DNA of 64,000 nt from Clostridiales bacterium. Its GTDB lineage: Bacteria > Bacillota > Clostridia > Christensenellales > CAG-917. The translations under genes were made by a program, and so were the position numbers. The notes below the pieces were generated by a model that did not search any database, was not told where the DNA came from, and saw only the letters and a list, made by a program, of their open reading frames with translations. Of this stretch, positions 39,356-49,323 are shown piece by piece; position 1 is the stretch's first letter; each line of letters begins with the position of its first letter. Location: NCBI GenBank assembly GCA_022009995.1, contig CP091734.1:248001-312000 (forward strand), written 5' to 3'.

Positions 39356-41442
39356 ATGAATACCGTTACGAATGAATTCGCAAGCCTTGTATTCGACGAC
39401 AAGGTGATGAAGGAAACTTTGTCCGACGACGTTTACGCCGCCCTCAAAAAAACCATCGACGAAGGCGAAAATCTCTCCTTCGACGTCGCAAACGCGGTCG
39501 CTGTCGCCATGAAAGACTGGGCAGTCGAAAGGTGCGACGCATTTCACGCACTGGTTCCAGCCGCTTACCGGCGTTACCGCCGAAAAACACGACGGATTTA
39601 TCGCCCCGTCGCCCGACGGCAGAGTCATCATGGAGTTTTCGGGCAAGGAACTTATTAAAGGCGAACCCGACGCGTCGTCGTTCCCGTCCGGCGGACTTCG
39701 CGCGACTTTCGAGGCGCGCGGCTACACCGCGTGGGATCCGACGTCCTATGCATTCATTAAGGACAAAACCCTTTGCATTCCGACGGCGTTCTGCTCCTAC
39801 GGCGGCGAGGCTCTGGACAAAAAGACGCCGCTCCTTCGCTCAATGGAAGCGCTTGACAAACAGGCTCTTCGTGTTTTGAAACTTTTCGGAAACGACGCGA
39901 AATACGTCCGTACGTCCGTCGGCCCCGAGCAGGAATACTTCCTTGTCGATAAGGATTTGTATGCAAAACGCAAGGATCTGATTTTCACGGGACGTACCCT
40001 TTTCGGCGCGAAACCCCCAAAAGGTCAGGAACTCGATGACCATTATTTCGGCGCGATCAAACCGCGCGTCAAGGAGTTTATGGCGGATCTCGATGACGAA
40101 CTTTGGAAACTCGGCGTTCTTGCGAAAACCGAGCATAACGAAGTCGCCCCCGCCCAGCACGAACTTGCGCCGATTTATTCCACAACCAACGTCGCAACCG
40201 ACCACAACCAACTCACGATGGAGATAATGCAAAAGATTGCATTGAAACACGGTCTTGTGTGCTTGTTACACGAAAAGCCGTTTAACGGTGTGAACGGAAG
40301 CGGTAAACACAATAACTGGTCATTATCCACCGACAAAGGAGTCAATCTTCTCACGCCCGGCGACACGCCTTACGAGAACGCGCAGTTTTTATTGTTCCTG
40401 TCCGCAGTAATTAAAGCGGTGGACGATTATCAGGATTTGTTGCGCCTGTCCGTCGCGTCCGCAGGCAACGATCACCGCCTCGGCGCAAACGAAGCGCCGC
40501 CCGCCGTCGTATCTATTTTTCTGGGCGACGAACTCACGGCGATTCTTGACGCAATCGAAAACGATTCCCCTTATTCCGGCTCGCAAAAAACCACGATGAA
40601 AACCGGCGTGCACGCGCTGCCGAAATTCCCGCGCGACACCACCGACAGAAACCGTACGTCGCCGTTTGCGTTCACAGGAAATAAGTTTGAATTCCGTATG
40701 CCCGGCTCGCAACAAAGCATCGCCGACTGCAACGTTATGCTCAACACCGCGGTCGCGGAATCGCTGAAACAATTTGCGGACGTCCTTGAATCCGCCGACG
40801 ACTTTGAAACCGCGTTGCACGAACTCGTCAAAAGTACGGTGCGCGACCATAAACGCATCATCTTCAACGGCAACGGATACGATGAAATGGATAAAAGAAG
40901 CCACCGAAAAGCGCGGACTTCTGAACCTTCGCACTACCCCCGACGCGCTGCCCGCCGTACTTAATAAGAAAAACGTCGACCTTCTGACGTCGCACGACGT
41001 AATGTCGCTTGCCGAGATTAAATCGCGCTACGAAATCACGCTTGAAAACTACTGCAAAACCGTCAATATCGAAGGGCTTACGATGATCGATATGGCGAGG
41101 AAAGAGATTTTGCCCGCCGTCGAAAGTTACGTCAAAGATTTATCGGAAACACTGGTCGCGAAAACCGCCGTGCTGCCCACGGTATCTGCAAAGTACGAGC
41201 GCACGCTCATTGAAAAACTTTCGGTCATCGTTGAAGAAATCGACGATGCGGCAAACAGCCTCGAATCGTCGCTTATCGAGTACAAAACAATCACCGACGT
41301 GACGAAATCGGCTGCTCTTATCCGCGACGTTATCCTTCAAAAAATGGCGGAACTCCGCATTGTCGCAGACGAGGCGGAGACGCTCACCGCAGAAAAATAC
41401 TGGCCGTTCCCGACGTACGACAAACTTTTGTTCGGCGTATAA
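39356..41442 (+). CDS. glnN: Glutamine synthetase type III, two frameshifts
   Basis: About 696 residues, the size of GSIII. Conserved blocks include VGPEQEYFLVD, TEHNEVAPAQHELAP, VNGSGKHNNWS and AGNDHRLGANEAPP. It condenses glutamate and ammonia to glutamine. The frame breaks near 39530 and near 40890; neighbouring frames carry on the family sequence. It stands behind a perfect promoter and two ANTAR-type attenuators, divergent from the ANTAR protein, so nitrogen control by antitermination is likely. Confidence 0.95.
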
Positions 41443-41475
41443 TTCAAAACCGCAAACAGTCAATACTCACCGCAT

Positions 41476-41504
41476 AAAAAAGCGTCCGCACGGACGCTTT
41501 TTGT
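41476..41504. terminator. Terminator after glnN
   Basis: Stem AAAAAGCGTCCG/CGGACGCTTTTT with a two-base loop. The flanking A run also suits the convergent rlmD operon. Confidence 0.88.
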
Positions 41505-41559
41505 TTATTCTTCCAAAGAAGCAAGGTATTCTTTCGCCGCCTCGTTGTATTTTTCAAAT

Positions 41560-42882
41560 TTATTTTATTGTAAGAACGCTCAGTACTTCGACGTGTTTCG
41601 AGGCGGGGAACATATCGTACGGAATGACGGAAGAAATTTCGTAGCCCGCCTTTTTCAAAATTTTCAGGTCTTCGACAAGCGTTTTCAGGGAACACGACAG
41701 ATAAACGATTTTTTGCGGTTTTGCCGCGGCAAGCGACCTTGCGACGTCTTGAAGTCCCATGCGCGGCGGATCGACGAAAACCGAACAATCCGTTAAGTTC
41801 AGGCTTTTTATAATCTTGTTCGCGTCGCCAAGGCGCACCGTGATTTTGTCCGAAACCCCGTTTTTTGCGGCGATGGTTTTTGCGTTTTCAACCGCCGATT
41901 TTACAATCTCGACGCTGTCGACATCAAAGCCGTTTTTCGCAAAAAGCGCGCTTGTTATGCCTATGCCCGAAAACAAATCGACAACTCGGTTTCCTCCTCC
42001 CGATTTAATCTCGGACAACACTTTTTCATATATCGTTTTCGCAATTTCGTCGTTGACCTGATAAAACGAATTCGGGCTTAATTCAAACTTTATGCCCAAC
42101 ATTTCGCCAGATAAAGTGCGTTTCCCCGCAACATGTATAAATTCGTCGGAAAAGACCGCGTTCGTTTTTTCGTTGTTGACGTTGACATAAACCGCCGTCT
42201 CGCCAAAACTCTTTTCAAGCGATTTTAAGAGCCACGAAAAGTCGTAGTCGACGCGTTTTGTCATAACCAGTGTAAGCATAATCGCGCCGCCGATTTTCCT
42301 TGCGACGGCAAATCTTAAAACCCCCGCCCGCGTTCTCGGATTGTAAATCGACACGGATTCTTTTTTGATGAAATCAATGAGAATTCGCCTTAGCGTTTCG
42401 TACCACTCGCCGTGCAGCAGACACTTTTCGACGTCAACGACTTCGTGCGTGTCGGCATTGAAAAATCCCGCGGTAATCTGCCCTTTTGAGTTTCCGAAAA
42501 CGATGTGCGTTTTGTTGCGCGAGCCGTCTTCCGAAAAGCCGACCGCGTCCGACACGGCAGAAAACCCAAGCGCCGCAAACTTTCGTCCGACAAGCGCGGT
42601 TTTTATTTCCAGCTGGTTTCTGTGCGACGTGTGCAGAAGGTTGCAGCCGCCGCATTTATCGTAATATTTGCAACGCGGTTCAACCCTTTTCCCGCTTTTT
42701 TCAAGGATTTCTTTTACGTCGCAAATTACGGCGTTTCCGCTTTTTCTTTTCACCTCGCACAAGACTTCTTCGTCGGGAAGAGTTTTCGCGACGACGTATT
42801 TTTTCCCGCCGCGAAAAGCAACGCCGCATAGGTCGTCGTCAAGTTTTTCGATTTTGATTTTTACAATTTCGGCGGTTTTCAT
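41560..42882 (-). CDS. 23S rRNA (uracil-C5) methyltransferase, RlmD/RlmCD family
   Basis: A ~440-residue RumA-family enzyme: a TRAM-like N-terminal domain, 4Fe-4S cysteines in PRCKYYDKCGGC plus a later Cys, SAM motif VVDLFSGIGITS, and a catalytic Cys in LSCSLKTL after DPPR. It methylates C5 of a uracil in 23S rRNA; which site (747 and/or 1939) cannot be told. The start is taken at 42882, since GGAG lies six bases before it; an earlier ATG overlaps the previous gene. Last gene of a seven-gene minus-strand operon. Confidence 0.88.
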   Translation of the reverse strand: MKTAEIVKIKIEKLDDDLCGVAFRGGKKYVVAKTLPDEEVLCEVKRKSGNAVICDVKEILEKSGKRVEPRCKYYDKCGGCNLLHTSHRNQLEIKTALVGRKFAALGFSAVSDAVGFSEDGSRNKTHIVFGNSKGQITAGFFNADTHEVVDVEKCLLHGEWYETLRRILIDFIKKESVSIYNPRTRAGVLRFAVARKIGGAIMLTLVMTKRVDYDFSWLLKSLEKSFGETAVYVNVNNEKTNAVFSDEFIHVAGKRTLSGEMLGIKFELSPNSFYQVNDEIAKTIYEKVLSEIKSGGGNRVVDLFSGIGITSALFAKNGFDVDSVEIVKSAVENAKTIAAKNGVSDKITVRLGDANKIIKSLNLTDCSVFVDPPRMGLQDVARSLAAAKPQKIVYLSCSLKTLVEDLKILKKAGYEISSVIPYDMFPASKHVEVLSVLTIK

Positions 42883-42883
42883 T

Positions 42884-44454
42884 TTAATCTCCATCGGATT
42901 TCAGCGCGTTGAAGTCGATTTTCCCCATTTTTGTCAGCGGCAGCGTTTCGACGAATTTCACGTTCTTTACGCGCGCGTACTTAATAAGACTCGGGTTTAC
43001 AACGTCGAAAATTTCCTTTTCAACAGCGGAACGCTTTCCGTTTTCCGCGACGACGTATGCCGAAAACTCGATTTTTCCGTTCCTTTCAAAGTCGACGACG
43101 GCGCAATCTTTTACCCCGCACAACTTCCGTATTTTTTCTTCGGTTTCAAACGGGAAAACGTTGATGGCATTGATTTTCACCGTGCGTTTTTTGCGCCCCG
43201 ACACGAACAAATACCCGTCGTCGTCAACGTATCCAAGGTCACCCGTTTTGACGAAAGGCTTCCCGTCAAGGATTATTTTGCAGTCGCCATCGTTTACGTA
43301 GCCCGAAAATTCGGCGGCGGTACTCACAAGAATTTCGCCGATTTCGCCGTTATTCAACACCTGTCCGTCGTCGCCGATTATTTATCGTCGTGTTTTCAAA
43401 AGGTTTCCCGACGCTGCCGTCCTTATAGCAGGCGTAACTGTTCGCCGCGCACGCACCGCACACTTCGGACAGCCCGTATCCGCGCATAAGCCGCGCCGTG
43501 CCGCCCGCGTTTCTGACTTTTTCGTCAAAAGTTTTCAGCGTGTTTTCGGGCAGAACGTCGCCGCCGCACCACACCTGTTTCAGTTTTTTAAGTCGGCGTC
43601 CCGAAAAATTCTTTTCGGCAATCATTTTTTTGAACATCACGGGAACGCCGGCAACGAACGTGACGTTGAAGCGTTTTATATATTCGTTTGCACGACGCGC
43701 GTTAAATCGCGAGGCAAGACACAGATTATATCCGTCGGTCAGCGCGTAATGCACCGAAATCCCTAGCCCGAAAGCGTGGAAAACGGGGAGCATCACAAGG
43801 CTGTATTCGCCTTTCGTTTCGTGATCTTTCAAACAGCAGGTTATCGACAAGCGCATTAAGCGCGCGGTTGGAAATTTTCAGGATTTTGGGAGTGCCGTCC
43901 GTGCCGCCGCTGTGCATGGTAACGACGATATCTTCCGCCCCGCCGTACTGCGAAAAATCGCCATTCTTCCCGCTTTTCAGAAACGCGCGGTAGCTTGTGT
44001 TTTTTGCGTTGCCCCTGCACTTATAAAGCCCGTAAATCTTATAAAACGGCGAAAGCGCGCCCATGTAATCGGCAACCGAACACTCGATAAGAATCCCGTT
44101 GAAATCTTTGAAAACGTCGCGCGACGAAAGCGTTGCGTCGTAATACATCAGCCCCTTTGCGCCGACGGCTTTCATGTTTTCTTTCAGCGCGGCAAGCGGC
44201 ATAAGCGGATGCACGATATTTGCGGTAACGCCGATTTTGCTGCACGCGTAAAACGCGACGATTGCCTGCAACGACGTCGGCAAATAAACGCTCAGGACGT
44301 CGCCCTTTTCAAAGCCGCGTTTTTTAAGCGCGGCTGCGAATAAATCCACGTCCCTTAAAAACGCGCGCATCGGATTTTTCTTTCCGTAAAACACAATCGT
44401 GCCGTTTTCATTGACGCCGTTTATTAACTTGTCGTAACAGGTGTTTTCTTTCAT
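42884..44454 (-). CDS. AMP-dependent acyl-CoA synthetase/ligase, two frameshifts
   Basis: About 524 residues of the adenylate-forming superfamily. P-loop HSGGTDGTPK, the GYGLSE motif, KTGDLGY, hinge GRKKRTVKINA, and the catalytic Lys in LPLTKMGKID are all present. Shifts near 43845 and 43375 split the gene, each repairable by one base. It probably activates a fatty or other carboxylic acid. It lies between an M20 peptidase and rlmD in an operon that begins with a lysophospholipase-like hydrolase, hinting at lipid turnover. The substrate is unproven. Confidence 0.83.
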
Positions 44455-44504
44455 TTTGCGGTTTAAGTAACTATTTTTGCTGATTAAACGCTGATTTTGT
44501 CAGA

Positions 44505-45833
44505 TTATTTATAAAATCTTTTGATTGCTTCGCGATAAAAACGCACTGCGTCGGCAACGGAATCAACCGAAATATTTTCATCCTTATTGTGGAAACTCGA
44601 AAACTGCTGATTGTTCATATAAATCGGCGCAAACCTTATTACGCTTTGCGATTTTCCGATGAAATGTCGCGCGTCGGTGCCGCCGAGAACGCAGAACGGC
44701 GCAACCGTAACGCCCGGGAAAACGCACTCCGCAACCCCTTTCACAAACCTGAATCCGTCGCTGTCAAGCGGTTCGGGAGCGGGGGTTTCGCGCTTTGACA
44801 CGACTTTCGTTTCCGCCCCGAATTCTTTTGCAAACGCGGTAAATTCGTCCACAAGATCGTCGATTTTGTTGTAATAGTTTCCCGAAATTCTTGCAACAAT
44901 CCTTATTGCGTTTGACGGTAAATCAAGGTTTTCCTTGTCGGACGGCGTTACAAACGCCACCGTCGCGCCAAGGAGTGACGCCGCCGATTTATTCACTTTC
45001 GGCAACAGTTTGATAAGCAGCGGTTTGAAAAGAAAAAGATTTGAAAACACGAATTTCATCGCGCCGTTCATTTTTGGTTTCATCGCGTTGAACATTGCCG
45101 TGTTCACAGGGCCGAAATCACGCCGCCCAAAAACTTTCTTTTGCGTTTTTTCGATGAATTCCGCCATATTCGCGGCAGCGGTTTTGCCGTCTTTGTTCGT
45201 AAATTCGACAACGACGCGCGCGCTGCTTCTTTCAATCATACCGATCATCGCGCACTTCCCCGAAACGCCGGGCACGGGCGGATCGACAATGCCGCCGCCT
45301 TCGTCGATGACGAGTTTGGGTTTCACGCCGTTGTCGGCAAGATACTTCACCATGTCCGGGACGTCTGCGCCTGCAATCTCTTCGCGCGAAGACGAAATAA
45401 TATATAAATCGTTTGAAAACGCGAACCCTTCGCTCAAAAGGCTTTCGACGCTTTCGAAAATCGCGGCAAGGCTGCCTTTCGTATCGACCGCGCCGCGTCC
45501 GTAGACGACGCCGTTTTCGACTTTGCCCGACCATGCGTCAAACGACCATTTCCCGTTTTCCTGAACGACGTCGTAATGCGACATCAGAACAAGCGGCTCG
45601 TCATGCGACTTTCCGTCGATTTTAATCATTATTCCGCCGTTAAAGTCCTTATATTCGCCCTTTTCGAAGACAAGCGGAAAACGCCCTTTAATAAAAGACA
45701 GAAATTTATCGAACTCGGTTTTGTCGAAAAACCTTTCGTCCGATATGGTTTTGCATTTGATAAACTCGCTTAAAGTTTCGGCGTACCTGTTTTTTTCGGG
45801 CACGAATTTTTCATCTGTATATTCACTCATCAT
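44505..45833 (-). CDS. M20-family metallopeptidase
   Basis: A ~442-residue M20 dipeptidase/carboxypeptidase of the larger CPS1/PM20D1-like group. Metal ligands: MSHYDVV, GRGAVDTKG (bridging Asp), SREEIAG (catalytic Glu; Arg replaces the usual Asp or Asn before EE), IDEGGG and a late SFHNKDE His. A ~150-residue dimerisation domain is inserted as normal. Two adjacent ATGs at 45833/45830 are possible starts; neither has a good Shine-Dalgarno. Translation may couple to DUF1294, which ends 10 bases earlier. Confidence 0.83.
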   Translation of the reverse strand: MMSEYTDEKFVPEKNRYAETLSEFIKCKTISDERFFDKTEFDKFLSFIKGRFPLVFEKGEYKDFNGGIMIKIDGKSHDEPLVLMSHYDVVQENGKWSFDAWSGKVENGVVYGRGAVDTKGSLAAIFESVESLLSEGFAFSNDLYIISSSREEIAGADVPDMVKYLADNGVKPKLVIDEGGGIVDPPVPGVSGKCAMIGMIERSSARVVVEFTNKDGKTAAANMAEFIEKTQKKVFGRRDFGPVNTAMFNAMKPKMNGAMKFVFSNLFLFKPLLIKLLPKVNKSAASLLGATVAFVTPSDKENLDLPSNAIRIVARISGNYYNKIDDLVDEFTAFAKEFGAETKVVSKRETPAPEPLDSDGFRFVKGVAECVFPGVTVAPFCVLGGTDARHFIGKSQSVIRFAPIYMNNQQFSSFHNKDENISVDSVADAVRFYREAIKRFYK

Positions 45834-45843
45834 GATCAAATTA

Positions 45844-46125
45844 TTACGCGACGTAGACGCACAAAAGCGCAAGCGCCACAATGTCGATAACCGCAAGACA
45901 CGGCATAAAAACTTTGAAGTACCAACGTCTGGTCTTATGTCTGAAAACGTACATGCCGGCAGTCGAGCCGACGCCGCCGAAAAGCACTGCGATCAGAAAC
46001 AGCACCCACTCTGGCGTGCGCCATTTCCGCCGTTTTGCCTTTGTTTTGTCCACGTACATCGATAAAAATCCGACAATGCTCATCACTGCGAAAACGACGA
46101 CGTAAACGATTTGCAAATCGGTCAT
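45844..46125 (-). CDS. DUF1294 membrane protein
   Basis: A 93-residue protein with three hydrophobic segments. The DUF1294 signature is seen: YVDKTKAKRRKWRTPE in the loop and GMYVFRHKTRRWYFK later. Function of the family is not known. It lies in the middle of the seven-gene operon, 6 bases after the preceding membrane protein gene. Confidence 0.85.
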   Translation of the reverse strand: MTDLQIVYVVVFAVMSIVGFLSMYVDKTKAKRRKWRTPEWVLFLIAVLFGGVGSTAGMYVFRHKTRRWYFKVFMPCLAVIDIVALALLCVYVA

Positions 46126-46131
46126 AAAAAA

Positions 46132-46661
46132 TTAAATCTCCTTATAAATCACTTCTTCTTCGGTTTCTTCGGGCGTTTCTTCGGGCGTTTCGGTTGCGGG
46201 CGCGACGGTATTTTCGTTTTCCGTCGCTTTTTGTTTTTTATCCCACACGAGCGCGGGGATTGCAAAGGTGTTCAAAATCAGCGCGACGCTAAGAAGAATA
46301 ATGCCGAACGTCAGACTGTCCTTATCCGCAATGCTCCATATAATGCCCGCGACGATTGCGACGGAATAATAGGCGACCATAAACACGTCGATAATCCTTA
46401 CTGCCATAAATCTCTTTTTCCTTGCCTGAGCGAACCTGAAAAAGAACGGTATGGCAAGCGCGAGAATTTCCACGCACATCACGAACGCAAGCACCCCGAG
46501 AACGTAGCCGATTCCGTTGTCAAGCCCGTTGATCACGCCGCCCGACGAAATATCCGACAGCGACGGAGCCATGAAAACTATGCCCGCAATCAGCAGTCCT
46601 GCCAGAGCGACAGAAAGAAGCGACAACAGAATAATTCCGTATATTTCAAAAATTTTTCCAT
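46132..46661 (-). CDS. Membrane protein of unknown function, acidic tail, one frameshift
   Basis: About 176 residues with four hydrophobic helices and an acidic, threonine-rich cytoplasmic tail (PEETPEETEEE). Not recognised. The true start is ATG at 46661 after GGGAGATA. One A is missing in GAAAAATTTTT near 46650, and repair gives MEKIFEIYGIILLSLL. It is adjacent to another four-helix membrane protein, and the two may interact (inference from position only). Confidence 0.65.
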
Positions 46662-46662
46662 A

Positions 46663-47178
46663 TTATCTCCCTATGCTTTCGTCGTCCGTTGCCCAGAAGT
46701 TTTCACTTGCGGTAACGAGAGCGGTATATTTTTTCGCGACGACCGCATAAGCCACCATCACGGCAAAGGTCAGCGACAGTGTGATAAGCACGCCGTAAAA
46801 GGTTTTCGGGAAAATCACGGTCATCACGACGATGAACGCGGTCGCAATGCCGAAAGCCACCGCCCCGTACGCAATAAAGTCGACGCGGCATTTACCCTTG
46901 CTGTAAATCTGCGCGTAAAATGCGGCGTATGCGATAAGGTACAAAAGCAGCAGACACCCGACGATAATCGCAAACACGAAAATCACCATTCCCACGTACG
47001 ACGTCGTAAGGAAAACCGCCTCCGAAATCGTGTCGGCAATGTCGCCGCTGGCGTTTTCGACGCCGTCCGCCGCCTTTATGTTGCCGGCAAAAACGAATAC
47101 GGTGATTGCAAGCGCAAGAATCAGCACAAGCACGATCGCGCCAAGCACACAACAAGCAATTTTGTATTTTTTAATCAT
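46663..47178 (-). CDS. Membrane protein of unknown function
   Basis: A 171-residue protein with four hydrophobic helices (about residues 10-32, 60-85, 98-120, 125-145). Not recognised. Its ATG overlaps the stop of the upstream hydrolase (ATGA at 47175-47178), and GGAAAG lies before it, so it is translated together with the hydrolase. Confidence 0.7.
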   Translation of the reverse strand: MIKKYKIACCVLGAIVLVLILALAITVFVFAGNIKAADGVENASGDIADTISEAVFLTTSYVGMVIFVFAIIVGCLLLLYLIAYAAFYAQIYSKGKCRVDFIAYGAVAFGIATAFIVVMTVIFPKTFYGVLITLSLTFAVMVAYAVVAKKYTALVTASENFWATDDESIGR

Positions 47179-48097
47179 ATTTCTTTCCTTTCGACGCACT
47201 TGTCGAAGAAGTTTGCGACGTCGTTCATGACTTCGTCGCGGTTAAGTTCGTTCAGAACTTCGTGGCGCGCGTCCTTGTAAAGGTGGAATTCCAGGTGTTT
47301 CACGCCGAGTTTTTCATATCTGTTTTTAAGGTCGACAATCGACTTCCCATAGCCGCCGATCGGATCCATACTTCCGCTGAACAGTCCTATCGGTGTATCG
47401 ACGTTGACTTTTTTGAAGTTTTCGGGCTTTTCCGCCGTTCTGAGACCTTTCAGCATGTAGTAGCAGAAGGAAACGCTCATCGGCACGGAAGTGTACGGAT
47501 CGTCGCGCGACACCTGTCGCATTGCGGGATCGCGCGTGAGCCAAAGTTTATCGCCCTTATCTTCGGGCCCTCTGTATTTCATTTTGTCGCGGAGATTGCC
47601 GAAGAAATCCAGAATTTCATTCTCGTCTTTTTGTTGAACAGCATTATGAACTTCGCCGCGCCCATTCCGAGCCCCGTGACAAAGTCCGGCATTGTGCCGG
47701 AACCCGAAAGCGCGACACCCGAAACGTCGGTGCCCTGCTCCAGAAACGACTGCCCCAAAAAACTGCCGTAACTGTGCCCGAAAAACAATACGGGCAATTT
47801 GTATCTGTCTTCAAGGTATTTCAGGAAGAAAACCTCGTCCTTGACGGTGTCCGAAAACATATCGCCGTCGTGATGACCGCGGTCGGCGTCGGTTTCCGAA
47901 AAGCCGTGTCCCCTGTGGTCGTCGCCGAAAACGATGTATCCGCGCGAGTTGAGATACTCCGCAAAGTGAATATAACGCCCCATATGCTCGCCCATTCCGT
48001 GAACGACCATAACGACGCCTTTCGGGTTTTCGACTTTGTCGAAAAGATAACAATAAAGTTCGGTGCCGTCAAAACTTCTGAGTTTGAAATTCTCCAT
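47175..48097 (-). CDS. Lysophospholipase/monoglyceride lipase-type alpha/beta hydrolase, one frameshift
   Basis: About 307 residues. VVHGMGEHMGRY is the typical monoacylglycerol-lipase N-terminal motif, the nucleophile is in FGHSYGS, the acid in SGSMDPIG and the His in DARHEVLN. The frame breaks near 47600 between the two halves. First gene of the operon that continues through two membrane proteins, DUF1294, M20 peptidase, acyl-CoA synthetase and rlmD. Together with the acyl-CoA synthetase it suggests release and activation of fatty acids. Confidence 0.85.
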
Positions 48098-48240
48098 TTT
48101 CCCGTGTCCGCAAAACGCTGCCGTCCGCCGCGGCGTCGCGAATCTCCTTAAAACTTTTTATTTATTGTACCACATATTAAAAGGTTTGAAAAGGCTAAAC
48201 CGAAAATATTTGAATAAACGAGTTTATTCACCGAAAAAAA

Positions 48241-48269
48241 TTGCGAAATCGCAAAACTTACGCTATACT
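48241..48269 (+). promoter_or_regulatory. Promoter of the second SDR gene
   Basis: TTGCGA (48241-48246), 17-base spacer, TATACT (48264-48269). Confidence 0.6.
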
Positions 48270-48319
48270 GAAATTGTATGACGCCGTCGTCGGACGTACA
48301 ACGGCGCCGCAGGTGAAAA

Positions 48320-49107
48320 ATGAAAGACAAAATTATCGTGATAACCGGCGCAACGCGCGGGCTCGGGCTCAGACTCAAAGAAGACCTTTCAAAGGACAAC
48401 GTCGTCGTTACTTTGTCAAGAAGCGAGGTCGAAAACGGCAAGACGGCGTTAAGGCGGACGTGTCCGACTTCGACGACGTCAAAAGAGTTTTTGATGAAAT
48501 CGGGAAAATTTACGGCAAAATCGACGTCCTTATCAATAACGCCGGATACGGGCTTTCGGGCGCGACCGAAATAATGAGAAAGGAAGAAATCGAAAGGATC
48601 ACGAACGTCAATTTTCTGGGCGCGATCTGGTGCACGAAGTGCGCCCTGCCATATATGACAAAAGGCGCGAAAATCGCCGTGATAAGCAGCGCAAGCGGGC
48701 TGACGCCGATGCCTTTCAGAACAATGTATAACAGCACAAAAGCCGCTTTAACTATGTTTTCTTACAGTATGAAGTTGGAACTCTGCAATTTGGGCATTGA
48801 TTGCACCGCATTTATTCTGGGCCCGTCAACACAGGCTTTTCAAACAATCGCACCGTCGTTACGGCAGAAGACAGCAGGTATTTCAAGGACGTAAAAGAAG
48901 TCGACGACTTTGTAAAAAATCAGGACAATTCCAAAAAAACAAGCGTCAAAAAAGTATCTGCTTATATAATAAAAAACTTGGAAAACCCACCTTCGATATC
49001 ACTATATCGTCGGATTCGGCTTCCGCCTTGCCTACGTATTTTACAAGTTTTTCCCGTTCACAACTTTCCGCCTTACCAACTTTTTCATGCGAAAACGCGA
49101 AAAATAA
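48320..49107 (+). CDS. Short-chain dehydrogenase/reductase, at least three frameshifts
   Basis: About 262 residues when joined. Rossmann motif GATRGLGLRL, NNAGYGLSGA, and active site YNSTKAA are visible. The C-terminal part, read in a third frame, gives GFGFRLAYVFYKFFPF and ends with FFMRKREK at 49107. Shifts lie near 48443, 48826 and 48990. It resembles the SDR at 18310 in motifs and length. The high number of shifts could mean decay, but its neighbours show the same error pattern. Substrate unknown. Confidence 0.75.
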
Positions 49108-49134
49108 GAAACGGCAGGATAACCTGCCGTTTTT
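49108..49134 (+). terminator. Intrinsic terminator after the SDR gene
   Basis: Stem ACGGCAGG/CCTGCCGT with loop ATAA, then a T run. Confidence 0.88.
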
Positions 49135-49160
49135 CACTCGTCGTAAAAGGCGACCATATG

Positions 49161-49187
49161 CCCCAAAAGTACAAGTATCTTTTGGGG
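49161..49187. repeat. Nine-base inverted repeat
   Basis: CCCCAAAAG/CTTTTGGGG with a nine-base loop, bordered by GGGGGCCCC. No T run on either strand, so it is not a simple terminator. Purpose unknown. Confidence 0.5.
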
Positions 49188-49234
49188 GCCCCGAATATAA
49201 TTCCTAACGCACTGTAAAACGGAAAGAACAAGAA

Positions 49235-49297
49235 ATAAAAAACCGCAGGACGCGCGGTGTACTTGTCGTACATAAGCGGTCTGCGGTTTTTGTTTCT
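49235..49297 (-). terminator. Terminator of the pfkA transcript
   Basis: Minus-strand stem AAACCGCAG/CTGCGGTTT encloses a ~32-base loop with an inner GTAC/GTAC stem, and is followed by a T run. Confidence 0.7.
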
Positions 49298-49323
49298 GCT
49301 TAAATTCGCGATTTGTCGCCGTT

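Noticed and set aside
49085..49273. A hydrophobic 62-codon frame on the minus strand
   Set aside because: Its start lies inside the pfkA terminator hairpin and its end lies inside the SDR gene. No ribosome site.
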